Positions 34,314-43,579 of a stretch of DNA of 64,000 bases are shown piece after piece (position 1 is the first letter of the stretch; each line of letters begins with the position of its first letter). The stretch covers positions 558,001 through 622,000 of the forward strand of contig NZ_CP030049.1 in the NCBI RefSeq assembly GCF_015291665.1. The letters run 5' to 3'. This stretch comes from Bradyrhizobium sp. CCBAU 53338 (GTDB lineage Bacteria > Pseudomonadota > Alphaproteobacteria > Rhizobiales > Xanthobacteraceae). The notes under the pieces were generated by a model, which searched no databases, was not told the DNA's origin, and was given only the letters and a program-made list of their open reading frames with translations. The position numbers were made by a program, and so were the translations under genes.

Positions 34314-35420
34314 GTGAAAGCGACAAGCGCGGTAGAGAGGCCATCGGTGCCCACGCTAGAAGTGAATTGTGCGACGGCTGACATGGCTGAAATCGCCTTT
34401 GCAGGACAGGTCAGTCGTGCACGACGTGTCCTGCTCATCATCGAAGGACTAGTGCTGATTGGAGCACTAGTCCTTCCGGTGATGCTTCACGACTATCTTA
34501 CGGTGTTTGCCACTCGCGTTGTGATCCTGGCGCTCTTCGCTCTCTCGTTCGATCTGGTCTGGGGCTATGCCGGAATCATGAGCTTTGGGCAGGCCCTCTT
34601 CTTCGGCTCCGCAGGCTACGGCGTTGCGCTGCTTGCGCGCGACCTCGATATCACCTCAATCCTTTTGGTACTGCCGGCGGGCACGCTGATTGGCCTCGTA
34701 TTCGCGCTGCTACTTGGTGGGTTCCTCCTACTCGGACGGCATCCGGCCAGCATGATCTTCGTTTCGCTCGGTACGCTCACCGGTGCCTATGCGGCGGATC
34801 GCCTCGCGCGTGGCTGGTACTATCTCGGCGGCCAGAACGGCATTCCCTCGATTCCGCCGATGACGCTCGGCTCCTACGAATTATCGGAAGGGTCGAACTT
34901 TTACTATCTGGCACTAGGGCTTCTTGTCATCGTCTACGTTGCATGCCGTTTCCTGGTGCGCTCGCAGTTCGGTCTTGCACTCGCAGGCCTCCGCGAGAAC
35001 GAGCAACGCATTGCCTTTTTCGGCTACCGGACACAGCATCTAAAAGCCATAGTGTTCGCGATCGGTGGCGCCATCGCAGGCCTGAGCGGCAGCCTCTATG
35101 CCTTCCACGAGGGTTTTGTGTGGCCCAATATGATTGGCGTTGTCGTCTCCACGCAAGTCGTGCTCTACGTTCTGTTCGGCGGTTCCGGCACGCTGATCGG
35201 TGCGGTGATCGGTACGGCGATTGTCGAAGGTCTCTCCTTCTGGCTGTCGGACAATTACCGCGATATCTGGCCGATCATCCTGGGCGTGCTCCTGCTCCTG
35301 GTAATCCTTTTTCGGCCGCTTGGGCTTATCAGCCTGGTGTTGACGGAGCGCGAGCGGGTAGGCAGTTTCGCCGCCAAAGCGCAAGACAAGAAGAGGGCGC
35401 AGCATCATGCCGCTTCTTGA
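34314..35420 (+). CDS. ABC importer permease, LivM type
   Basis: 368 residues with a GTG start; an ATG at 34383 is a possible alternative because the first 25 residues show no similarity. Ten or so hydrophobic segments include FDLVWGYAGIMSFGQALFFG, the hallmark of LivM/UrtC, and the coupling loop RSQFGLALAGLRENEQRIAFFGY. It overlaps the following ATPase gene by 14 bases, so translation is coupled. Confidence 0.9.
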   Translation: MKATSAVERPSVPTLEVNCATADMAEIAFAGQVSRARRVLLIIEGLVLIGALVLPVMLHDYLTVFATRVVILALFALSFDLVWGYAGIMSFGQALFFGSAGYGVALLARDLDITSILLVLPAGTLIGLVFALLLGGFLLLGRHPASMIFVSLGTLTGAYAADRLARGWYYLGGQNGIPSIPPMTLGSYELSEGSNFYYLALGLLVIVYVACRFLVRSQFGLALAGLRENEQRIAFFGYRTQHLKAIVFAIGGAIAGLSGSLYAFHEGFVWPNMIGVVVSTQVVLYVLFGGSGTLIGAVIGTAIVEGLSFWLSDNYRDIWPIILGVLLLLVILFRPLGLISLVLTERERVGSFAAKAQDKKRAQHHAAS

Positions 35421-36141
35421 AGCTGCAGGCATTCGAAAGATCTTCGGCAAGCTCACGGCAGTCGACGGTGCGGCGCTCACCGTCCGCGAGAACGAGTTCC
35501 ACGGGTTGATCGGGCCGAACGGCTCGGGGAAAAGCACGCTGATGAAGTGCATCGCGGGGGCGGAGGTACCGACGCAAGGCAAAGTCCGATTCATCAACAC
35601 TGATATTACCACATTCACCCCCACCGAGCGCGCGCGCGCTGGCATGAGCCTGAAGTTCCAAATCACATCGGTTCTGCCATCCCTCACCCTCTACGACAAC
35701 ATCCTCCTTGCCCTGCAGGGGCACTGCTCTCTTTTTGATCTTGTGTTCTCGCGCAGCCGCAGACAGCTGCACGACCAGGTCATGATGATGCTCACCCAGT
35801 TTCGTCTTGCCGATCGTGCGTTCGATGCAGCAGCAGCGCTATCCCATGGCCAGCAGCAATGGCTGGAGATTGCGATGGCGCTCGCGGGAAAACCCCGGCT
35901 CCTGCTGCTGGACGAGCCTACCGGAGGCATGAGCCTGGAGGAGCGTCGCGTCACTGGCGAACTGTTGCGACCAATAAAGGAGCACTGCTCCCTCGTTATC
36001 GTCGAGCACGATCTCGATTTCATCCGCGACATTTGCGACCGCCTCACCGTCCTCGACCAGGGCCGTGTGCTGGCGACAGGAAGCGTCGCTGAGATCCAGG
36101 CTGACAAAAGTGTCCAGGAGATCTATTTGCGCCGTGCTTGA
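35407..36141 (+). CDS. ABC importer ATPase, LivG type
   Basis: 244 residues. Walker A GPNGSGKST at about 38-46, the Q-loop region LKFQITSVLPSLTLYDN, a signature LSHGQQQWLEIAMALA, Walker B LLLLDEPTGGMS and the His switch IVEHD. The signature SHGQ rather than SGGQ is usual for LivG/UrtD proteins. It powers import together with the LivF-type ATPase, whose gene overlaps its last eight bases. Confidence 0.93.
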   Translation: MPLLEAAGIRKIFGKLTAVDGAALTVRENEFHGLIGPNGSGKSTLMKCIAGAEVPTQGKVRFINTDITTFTPTERARAGMSLKFQITSVLPSLTLYDNILLALQGHCSLFDLVFSRSRRQLHDQVMMMLTQFRLADRAFDAAAALSHGQQQWLEIAMALAGKPRLLLLDEPTGGMSLEERRVTGELLRPIKEHCSLVIVEHDLDFIRDICDRLTVLDQGRVLATGSVAEIQADKSVQEIYLRRA

Positions 36142-36835
36142 ACAACGCTTTCTCGACATAAGACATCTCGACGCCGGTTATGGTCGCAGCCAGGTGCTGT
36201 TTGACCTGAGCCTCGACATTCCGTGGCGTGGTGGTACCGCCGTGCTTGGGCGCAACGGTGCAGGCAAGACCACGCTTATGAAAGCTATCGTTGGCGAGCT
36301 ACCAAGCTGGAGAGGCGAGGTAGTCTTCGATGGCCACGATTTCAATCGGCTCCAGACCGAGCAACGCGTGCGCGCCGGCATCGGCTATGTGCCGCAAGAG
36401 CACTCAGTGTTCTCACGCCTTTCAGTGCGGGATAATCTTGCAATGGGCTCCCTCTTCAACACCGACGCTTCGGCGATCGATCGGGTCCTGGCGATCTTTC
36501 CCAAGCTCGGCCACCGCCTGGACCAGGCGGCTGGTACGCTTTCTGGTGGCGAGCGTAAGATGTTAGCGATCGGGCGCGCCCTCCTGGGGAACCCAAAGCT
36601 GCTGCTGCTGGATGAGCCGACCGAGGGCGTCTGGATCGGCGTCATCGAAGAGATTACCGAACGTCTCATTGAACTCGCCAAGGAAATCGCGGTCATCATC
36701 GTCGAACAGCACCTCGATCTCGCGTTGCGCGTGGCGAGCAAGGCCTATGTCCTTGATCGCGGCCGTATCGCACTACAAGGCGCTGCAGCCGATATCCGCA
36801 CGAATCCGGAACTTCTGCGCTACCTCGCGCCTTAA
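36134..36835 (+). CDS. ABC importer ATPase, LivF type
   Basis: 233 residues from a GTG at 36134 within the end of the LivG gene. Walker A GRNGAGKTTLMKA, Q-loop GYVPQEHSVFSRLSVRDNL, signature LSGGERKMLAIGRAL, Walker B LLLLDEPTEG and H-loop VEQHLD are complete. The stretch right after Walker B reads VWIGVIEEI where most relatives have LAPVIVEEI, a small deviation in the D-loop area. It is the last gene of the amide operon, 200 bp before the IS66 target site. Confidence 0.92.
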   Translation: MLEQRFLDIRHLDAGYGRSQVLFDLSLDIPWRGGTAVLGRNGAGKTTLMKAIVGELPSWRGEVVFDGHDFNRLQTEQRVRAGIGYVPQEHSVFSRLSVRDNLAMGSLFNTDASAIDRVLAIFPKLGHRLDQAAGTLSGGERKMLAIGRALLGNPKLLLLDEPTEGVWIGVIEEITERLIELAKEIAVIIVEQHLDLALRVASKAYVLDRGRIALQGAAADIRTNPELLRYLAP

Positions 36836-37131
36836 GTGGCGCGTTCCAGATTGCTTTGACGGCCGACGCTAATCGTAGACCGGTTCGGCTGACTTCTCCC
36901 TAGATTTGAGCGGCTGTTTGGAAAACTCCAGCAGCGGAGTTTGCTGACTTGACCTCAGCAACTTGACGCGCCCGCTACGGGCTCACAGGCGCGCTGGGCC
37001 CCATTCTGCGTTCGAAGCGAGCCGACATTCTCGTCCACTTGAAAGTACGCCTCCGACGAGGACCGTCTTGCGTGACGGGTGGTAATTCGCGAAGCGTGTG
37101 ACCTTAAGTCTAGCTTTAAGGTCATCAGGCG

Positions 37132-37533
37132 ATGCGGGTCGAAGTTTTGGGCGGGCTTGAGCGGCGGCGGCGTTGGTCGCAGGACGACAAGGCACGGATT
37201 GTCGAGGAGACGCTAGTACCGGGCGCGAAGGTAACTGAAGTCGCGCGGCGCAACGGAGTAGCGGCCAGCCTGGTGTTTACCTGGCGTCGACAAGCACGGA
37301 CATCGGAACAAGTTGCACCATCTTTTACGCCGGTGCAGATCGCCGCCGTAGCGGCCTCGGCTGAAGAAACTGCGAAGCTTTTGCCTACGGTTGATGGCCG
37401 AGTTCGCTCGGCGGCAGCCGCACGTACTGGATTGATAGAGATCGATCTCGGCAACCGACGGTGCATCCGGGTGGATGCGCACGTCGATCCGGAGGCGCTG
37501 GCGCGGGTCCTCGATGTGCTTGGACGCCGATGA
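37132..37533 (+). CDS. tnpA: IS66 TnpA (OrfA)
   Basis: 133 residues with an N-terminal helix-turn-helix of transposase type (RRWSQDDKARIVEETLVPGA, VARRNGVAASLVFTWRRQ) and the C-terminal stretch RCIRVDAHVDPEALARVLDVL typical for IS66 OrfA. It probably helps TnpC bind the ends. Its stop codon overlaps the tnpB start (ATGA). Confidence 0.92.
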   Translation: MRVEVLGGLERRRRWSQDDKARIVEETLVPGAKVTEVARRNGVAASLVFTWRRQARTSEQVAPSFTPVQIAAVAASAEETAKLLPTVDGRVRSAAAARTGLIEIDLGNRRCIRVDAHVDPEALARVLDVLGRR

Positions 37534-39764
37534 TTGCTGTACCAGGGAATGTGCGAGTGTGGCTGGCGACAGGCTACACGGATATGCGCAGAGGCTTCCT
37601 GTCGCTGGCCCTCCAAGTTCAGGAGGTGCTGCGCAAAGAACCGCTCAGCGGTCATTTGTTCGTCTTCCGCGGTCGCCGCAGCGATCTTGTGAAGGTGATC
37701 TGGCACGGTGTGCTGCAGAGCATGAAGGAGGTGAATAACCGAATTTGATGCGTACAGCTTTATGAGAGATGGAGGACGGCCCTCCTGCATCGGCGTTCCA
37801 GGCGCAGGTGCAAAACCACGACACTGTGGCTTCGTTTAAAAGGCGCGGTCATCAGCAAGTGTTGCAAAAGTCCCGGGTTTACGGGGCAGGTAAGTATCCA
37901 GAAGGCGAGCGAAAGCAAATCTTCCGATGACGCGTCGAAAATTACTAAGGCGTCGCCAAAATCAGGGGCGCGTGCCATCCCTGAGATCAATCCGTGAGAC
38001 GCCTGGATTACTGCGCGGATGGCGACCGGCGTTTAGGGGACGCGATCTGGATACAGGCTCTTGTAGAGAACTGCAGGAACCAGTCGTTGTGATGCCAAGG
38101 GAGAAGTTCAAGCGGCACACACCGCGAGACGAGAGTACCGAAGCACAACACTGGGGCGGATCGGCTCGTAGTAGTGATGAAGGTGCTGTAATGGAACTGG
38201 AGCGAAGGGGCCGAAACAAGTGGGTTGCGCCCATATGCAACTGTGATGAGCAGGAGGACATGTGAGTGTAACCGGACGTAAGCAGTACGATATCGACAAG
38301 CAGACAGTGATGAAGGCCTACAAACTGGTCAAAGCCAATGCGGGCGCGGCCGGCGTGGATAAGGTATCGCTCGAAGCTTTTGAGAAGGACTTCAAGGGCA
38401 ACCTTTACAAGGTCTGGAATCGAATGTCTTCTGGCAGCTACTTTCCACCTGCCGTTCGGGCTGTCCCCATTCCCAAGAAGAACGGCGGACAACGCATTCT
38501 AGGCGTGCCGACAGTAGCAGATCGCGTGGCGCAGACGGTCGTCAAGCTTCAGATTGAACAAGTACTCGAGAAAATCTTCCTTCCCGATTCCTACGGCTAC
38601 CGGCCCGGAAAAGCCGCGCTGGACGCCGTCGGCATCACCCGGCAACGGTGCTGGAAGATGGACTGGGTGCTGGAGTTCGACATCAAAGGCCTGTTCGACA
38701 ATATCAGCCACCAGTTGCTTATGAAAGCCGTCAGGAAGCATGTGCAAGACGAATGGGCTCTGCTCTACATCGAACGCTGGCTAACAGCGCCGATGCAAGG
38801 CAAAGACGGAGCGATCACCGCTCGCGACCGGGGTACACCCCAAGGCGGCGTGATCAGTCCCGTCCTTGCCAATTTGTTCTTGCATTATGCGTTCGATATA
38901 TGGATGGCGCGAAACTTCCCGCAGTCACCGTGGTGTCGATACGCGGACGACGGGCTCGTACATTGCCGAACCAAGGCTGAAGCGGAAGCCATCAAGGCGG
39001 CGCTGCAGGCGAGGTTCAGGGAATGCGAACTCGAAATGCATCCCGACAAGACCAAGATCGTCTACTGCAAAGATAGCAATCGCCCGGGTAGCCATGCCAG
39101 TCAGTCATTTGACTTTCTGGGATTTACCTTTCGACCGCGCAGGGCAAGAAACCATCAGAAGAAAGAAAACTTCTGTACGTTCTCGCCAGCGGTCAGCAGG
39201 GCGGCAATGAAGTCTATGCGGATGACGATCCGGCAGCTCCGGCTCAGGCTTCGCTCGCAGACGGAAATCGACGCAATCGCCTTGGAACTGAACCCCGTCC
39301 TTCGTGGATGGATGCAGTACTACGGCAGATATGGGCGGTCAGAAATGCATAACCTGTATCGATACGTCGACGAATCTCTAAACCGCTGGGCGCGACGCAA
39401 ATACAAAGGGCTGAAGAATGGAAAAGTCAGGGCCTCCACCAGGCTCAGGCTGATCCGCTGCCGTAGGCCGAAGCTGTTCGCTCATTGGACGATGTTAGGT
39501 TCTGCTTCGTTACTTGTTGAGAGCCGTATGACGTGAGAGCGTCACGTACGGTTCGGAGAGCGGCTCCGGGTGCAACTCCCGGGGCCGACTCACCATGGCC
39601 AGGGAGCATGCCTGTTCACTAAGAGACTTGAGAGAGGAAGGTTCGTCTGGCCATCGGTTGCGGGCGAAGCGGTGACGATCTCATCGGCTCAGATGAGCTA
39701 CCTGTTGTCCGGAATCGATTGGCGCAACCCTCAAGAAACTCATCGTCCGACGCGTGTCGGATAG
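37530..39764 (+). CDS. tnpB: IS66 TnpB (OrfB), split by group II intron 1
   Basis: Exon 1 is 37530-37707 (MIAVPGNVRVWLATGYTDMRRG to DLVKVIWH) and exon 2 is 39595-39764 (DGQGACLFTKRLERGRFVW to the end). Joined they give 348 bases, 115 codons plus stop, the usual TnpB length, and the conserved VIWHDGQGACLF is rebuilt exactly. TnpB is needed for IS66 movement although its role is poorly known. Without intron splicing the protein would stop inside the intron at 37746-37748. Confidence 0.88.
37708..39594 (+). ncRNA. Group II intron 1, inserted in tnpB
   Basis: Starts GTGTG, matching the group II 5' consensus GUGYG. It contains a reverse transcriptase/maturase gene and ends with domain V at 39521-39554 (GAGCCG... 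GTACGGTTC hairpin) and a domain VI-like stem before ACTCACC. The boundaries are fixed by the tnpB reading frame to within one base; a shift by one base would give the more usual AY 3' end. It is 1887 bp, and its termini resemble those of intron 2 (CTGCAGA near the start, ACTCACC at the end). Confidence 0.85.
38262..39536 (+). CDS. ltrA: Group II intron reverse transcriptase/maturase (intron 1)
   Basis: 424 residues, GTG start after GGAGGACAT. RT motifs in order: GAAGVDKVSLEAFEKD (0), IPKKNGGQRILGVPTVADR (1-2), SYGYRPGKAALDAV (2), LEFDIKGLFDNI (3, with catalytic Asp), RGTPQGGVISPVLANLFLHY (4), CRYADDGLVHC (5, YADD intact), and a maturase X domain (ELNPVLRGWMQYYGRY). No HNH endonuclease domain follows. 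The protein assists splicing and makes cDNA during mobility. It is closely similar throughout to the intron 2 protein. Confidence 0.93.
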   Translation: MSVTGRKQYDIDKQTVMKAYKLVKANAGAAGVDKVSLEAFEKDFKGNLYKVWNRMSSGSYFPPAVRAVPIPKKNGGQRILGVPTVADRVAQTVVKLQIEQVLEKIFLPDSYGYRPGKAALDAVGITRQRCWKMDWVLEFDIKGLFDNISHQLLMKAVRKHVQDEWALLYIERWLTAPMQGKDGAITARDRGTPQGGVISPVLANLFLHYAFDIWMARNFPQSPWCRYADDGLVHCRTKAEAEAIKAALQARFRECELEMHPDKTKIVYCKDSNRPGSHASQSFDFLGFTFRPRRARNHQKKENFCTFSPAVSRAAMKSMRMTIRQLRLRLRSQTEIDAIALELNPVLRGWMQYYGRYGRSEMHNLYRYVDESLNRWARRKYKGLKNGKVRASTRLRLIRCRRPKLFAHWTMLGSASLLVESRMT

Positions 39765-39809
39765 CCGTTTTTGGTTTGAATCTGCGGCTTGATCTGATTC
39801 AATGGCTTC

Positions 39810-42800
39810 ATGACATCGAAGCCGGACGATCTTCCGTCGGATCTCGCGAGCGCCTACCTTGCGCTGCTGGCCGAGCGCGAGGCGTTGCAGGCTGAACGCG
39901 ATGTGGCAGTCGCGGATGCCGCCAACGCGCGGGCGGAGCTGTCGGACAGCGAGGTGCTGATCGCTCATCTTGAGCTACGGATCGAGAAGCTCAAACGCGA
40001 ACTGCACGGGCTGCGCTCCGAGCGCACGGCGCGGCTACTCGAGCAGTTGGAATTGGAGCTCGAAGAACTCGCCACCACGGCGACCGAGAATGAGCTGGCT
40101 GCGCAGGCTGCCGCCGCAAAAACCCAGAGCGTAAGCGCCTTCACGCGTAAGCGGCCGGTGCGCAAGCCGTGGCCGGACGACATCGAACGTGAGCGCGTCG
40201 TTATCGAGGCTCCAACGACCTGCGCCTGCTGCGGTGGATCGCGCCTTGCGAAGCTAGGCGAGGATGTGACCAAGACGCTGGAGGAGATTCCGCGTCGCTT
40301 TAAGGTCATCGAGACGGTACGCGAGAAGTTCACCTGCCGTGATTGCGAGAAGATAAGCCAGCCGCCGGCACCGTTCCATGCCACGCCGCGCGGCTTCATC
40401 GGTCCGCAATTGCTGGCGACAATGCTGTTCGACAAGTTCGGCATGCATATCCCGCTCAATCGCCAGAGCGTGCGCTTCAAGGCTGAGCGGATCGACCTGC
40501 CGCTGTCGACGCTGGCCGACCAGGTCGGCCACGGAACCTTCGCCGTCATGCCGTTGTTCCAGCTGATTGAGCGCCATGTCCTCGCCGCCGAGCGGCTGCA
40601 CGGCGATGACAGTGTTCTGCAGAAGCACACAGAAAGGATGATCAAAATGATCTGAAAATCTGTGCGCGCAAGCTGTGGCAGCGATGAGGGTAGGCCCCTC
40701 GGGATCGACTTTCAGGAGTAGGTCTCAAATCACTTCAAGCGGCTTCGCTTAAGAGGCGCGGTCGTGAGCGTTGAAGCTAACGGTCGGGGGAGACCCGAAC
40801 GGATACGCGTCCGAGAGACGAATGAAAATGAACCCGCCGATGAACCGTCGTAACGTGGAAATCGTCGTCAAAACCAGAGGTGTGTCGTCCCTCTGGGATG
40901 AGCCCGCCGGGAGCCTGATGACCGGGCGGGCGGCGACCGGCGTTGAGGGGGCGTGAATCGGATGCAGGCGCTGCCGCGGAACTGCAGGAACCAGTCGCTC
41001 CGATGGAAAGGGAGAAGCACAAGCGGAGAAGACCGCGAGGCGAGATTACCGACGCGGAGCACTGGGACGGACCGATCCGTATTAGCGACGAAGGCTCGTA
41101 ATGGGGCCGGAGCGAAGGGATCGGATCAGGTGGGCTGGCCATCGTCGCAACTGGCAACAGGAGGACGTCGATGAACCAGCCGAGCAAGCCGTTCAACATC
41201 GACAAGAGAGAGGTGTACGAAGCATATCTGCAGGTGCGATCCAATGGTGGCGCAGCCGGTGTCGACGGAGTGACGATTGAGCAGTTCGAGTCCGACTTGA
41301 AGGGAAATCTCTACAAGATTTGGAATCGAATGAGTTCAGGCGCTTACTTCCCGCCGCCTGTTCGGGCTGTCTCCATTCCAAAGAAGAGTGGAGGCCAGAG
41401 GATCCTCGGGGTGCCCACCGTGGCGGACCGCGTGGCACAGACAGTTGTTAAACAACTGATTGAGCCGGCTCTTGACGCAATCTTTCTGGCGGATTCCTAT
41501 GGCTACAGACCCGGAAAATCGGCTCTCGATGCCGTAGGCGTCACGCGACAGCGGTGCTGGAAGTATGATTGGTTTCTAGAGTTCGACATCAAAGGATTGT
41601 TCGACAATATCGACCACGAGTTGTTGCTACGGGCCGTCCGGAAACATGTGACGTGCGCATGGGCGCTGCTCTACATCGAACGATGGCTGACAGCGCCGAT
41701 GGTGCAAGAGGATGGAACGATAATCGAGCGAAGCCGCGGCACCCCACAAGGGGGCGTGGTGAGCCCGATCCTCGCCAACCTCTTCATGCACTATGCATTT
41801 GATCTCTGGATGGCGCGGACGTTCCCCGATCTCAGGTGGTGTCGGTATGCGGATGACGGGTTGGTACATTATCGGAATGAGATGGAGGCGCAAAGCGTTC
41901 GCGAAGCGCTCCAGGCTCGGCTGGCGGAGTGCCATCTGGAATTGCATCCTACGAAGACGAGGATCGTCTACTGCAAGGATGATCGACGCCGAGGTAAAAG
42001 CGAGACGGTCATGTTTGACTTTCTCGGTTATTGCTTCCGGCCACGATCGGTCCTGGGGCCGCATTCGCAGAAGATGTTCTGTGGGTTCACCCCGGCGGTC
42101 AGCAAACCAGCGCTGAACGCCATGCGGGCGAAGGTCCGAGGCTTGAAACTTCGCAGGCGAGCCGAGGTGACGCTGGACGATATTGCTCGCGAGCTAAACC
42201 CGATGGTTAGGGGGTGGATCGCTTATTATGGGCAATACACCCGCTCAGCGCTTTATCCGCTGGCGCGCTACATCAACCAGACGTTAGGTATTTGGTTGAA
42301 GCGAAAGTACAAGCGCTTCCATCACCGTTTAGGACGCGCGCGTCTCTTCCTGGAGAAGATCGCGCGTGAGAACCGCAGGCTCTTTGTGCATTGGCAACTC
42401 GGCGATGGCGGCAAGATTGCCTGATGGGAGCCGGGTGAGGCGAGAGTCTCACGCCCGGTTCTGCGAGAGGCTGGAGGTGAAATCCCTCCGGCCTACTCAC
42501 CCCACCATCCGGATCCTGGCGAAGGGCAAATGCACGACCGGCCGGATCTGGACGTATGTGCGGGATGACCGGCCGTTCGCCGGGCCTGCGCCGCCGGCGG
42601 CGGTCTATTATGCCTCGGGCAACCGACGGGGCGAACATCCTCAGAGGCATCTGGCCGCCTTCGCCGGCATTCTGCAGGCGGATTGCTATGGCGGCTTCGA
42701 GCCGTTGTTCGATCCAAAAAGGAAAGCAATGCCGATCACGCCGGCATTTTGCCTGGCCCATGCGCGGCGGGGATTCTTCGAGCTGGCTGACATCGAGAAA

Positions 42801-43361
42801 GCCGCCCGGGAAGGCAAGGGCAAACCGGTCTCCCCGATCGCGCTGGAGGCGGTCAGGCGTCTTGACGCCCTGTTCGAGATCGAGCGCGCCATCAACGGCC
42901 GTGGTGCCGACGAGCGGCGTGCTGTGCGCCAGGAGCGGAGCAAGCCGCTGCTCGACGACATGCACGCCTGGCTGCTCCGCGAGCGAGAAAGCCTCTCCCG
43001 CTCCGCCGAGGTCCTGAAGCCCATGAACTACATGCTCAAGCGCTGGGACGACTTCGTCCGCTTCCTCGACGATGGCAGGATCTGCTTGACCAACAATTGC
43101 GCTGAGCGTGCATTGAGAGGCATTGCCTTGGGAAGGCGCAACTGGACCTTCGCTGGCAGCCAACGTGGCGCCGACCGTGCCGCTATCATGCTGACGATGA
43201 TCACGACCTGTCGCCTCAACGACGTCGATCCCAAGGCTTGGCTCGCCGACGTCCTCGCCCGGATCGCCGATCTTCCCACCTCGCGTCTGCGCGAACTGCT
43301 GCCCTGGGAATGGAAGCTCCTGCACCAAGCCGGCAAGTCCGCCGATCAGCAAGCCGCCTGA
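39810..43361 (+). CDS. tnpC: IS66 TnpC transposase, split by group II intron 2
   Basis: Exon 1 is 39810-40611 and exon 2 is 42502-43361; joined they give 1662 bases, 553 codons plus stop, in frame. Exon 1 has the long helical leader, the zinc-finger-like CACCGGSRLAKLGEDVT region and ends ...ERLHGDD. Exon 2 resumes TTIRILAKGKCTTGRIWTY, then HARRGFFELADIEKAA, LTNNCAERALRGIALGRRNW and the C-terminal LRELLPWEW. This is the catalytic DDE protein of IS66 elements. The intron lies directly at the second half of the HGDDTT motif. No stop codons or frameshifts are seen in the exons. Confidence 0.88.
40612..42501 (+). ncRNA. Group II intron 2, inserted in tnpC
   Basis: 1890 bp starting GTGTT and ending ACTCACC, with domain V at 42428-42461 (GAGCCGGGTG... 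CGCCCGGTTC). It encodes its own reverse transcriptase. The 5' and 3' ends resemble intron 1. The boundary is set by the tnpC frame to within one base. Confidence 0.85.
41171..42424 (+). CDS. ltrA: Group II intron reverse transcriptase/maturase (intron 2)
   Basis: 417 residues, ATG with CAGGAGG eight bases upstream. All RT blocks are intact: GAAGVDGVTIEQFESD, IPKKSGGQRILGVPTVADR, LEFDIKGLFDNIDHE, RGTPQGGVVSPILANLF, CRYADDGLVHY, and maturase domain ELNPMVRGWIAYYGQY. No endonuclease domain. It is a paralogue of the intron 1 protein, differing mainly in the last 60 residues, so the two introns probably share a recent ancestor but are not fresh copies of each other. Confidence 0.93.
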   Translation: MNQPSKPFNIDKREVYEAYLQVRSNGGAAGVDGVTIEQFESDLKGNLYKIWNRMSSGAYFPPPVRAVSIPKKSGGQRILGVPTVADRVAQTVVKQLIEPALDAIFLADSYGYRPGKSALDAVGVTRQRCWKYDWFLEFDIKGLFDNIDHELLLRAVRKHVTCAWALLYIERWLTAPMVQEDGTIIERSRGTPQGGVVSPILANLFMHYAFDLWMARTFPDLRWCRYADDGLVHYRNEMEAQSVREALQARLAECHLELHPTKTRIVYCKDDRRRGKSETVMFDFLGYCFRPRSVLGPHSQKMFCGFTPAVSKPALNAMRAKVRGLKLRRRAEVTLDDIARELNPMVRGWIAYYGQYTRSALYPLARYINQTLGIWLKRKYKRFHHRLGRARLFLEKIARENRRLFVHWQLGDGGKIA

Positions 43362-43579
43362 CCTTCACGCAACGCCATCGTAGAACTCGCCGTGCTCGCG
43401 CGCATGCGTCAATCAGGCGGCCTTCGTCGTATGCGTACACTTGAAAAGCCCGCGCGCACGTAGCTCGAACTTCGGGAGGAGGCTACCCAATCTTACCCAC
43501 TTAGACGCTTTGCGGTCTTATACGCCGATCCCGCTCGGTCTAGACCTCGCGTTGGTCAGAATGATCTAGGAGAAAAATC

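Larger units (their letters stand above)
37045..43438 (+). mobile_element. IS66-family element carrying two group II introns
   Basis: Terminal inverted repeats at 37045-37079 and 43404-43438 share GTACGC, CGACGA and TGACG at matching positions. An identical 8-bp sequence ACTTGAAA flanks both ends (37037-37044 and 43439-43446), the target duplication length made by IS66 elements. Inside are tnpA, tnpB and tnpC in the usual order. tnpB is interrupted by an intron of 1887 bp and tnpC by one of 1890 bp; without them the element would be 2617 bp, normal for IS66. It lies between the amide-import operon and the Tm-1-like operon. Confidence 0.92.

Noticed and set aside
42273..43352. Long reverse open frame (359 codons) opposite tnpC exon 2
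   Set aside because: Antisense of a well-recognised IS66 transposase exon; it also runs across the intron border, which a real gene would not be expected to respect.
43484..43499. Doubled TTACCCA as part of a nod box
   Set aside because: The nod box contains TTTTACCAATC-like ends but also conserved ATC-N9-GAT blocks, which are not present at any of the four sites.
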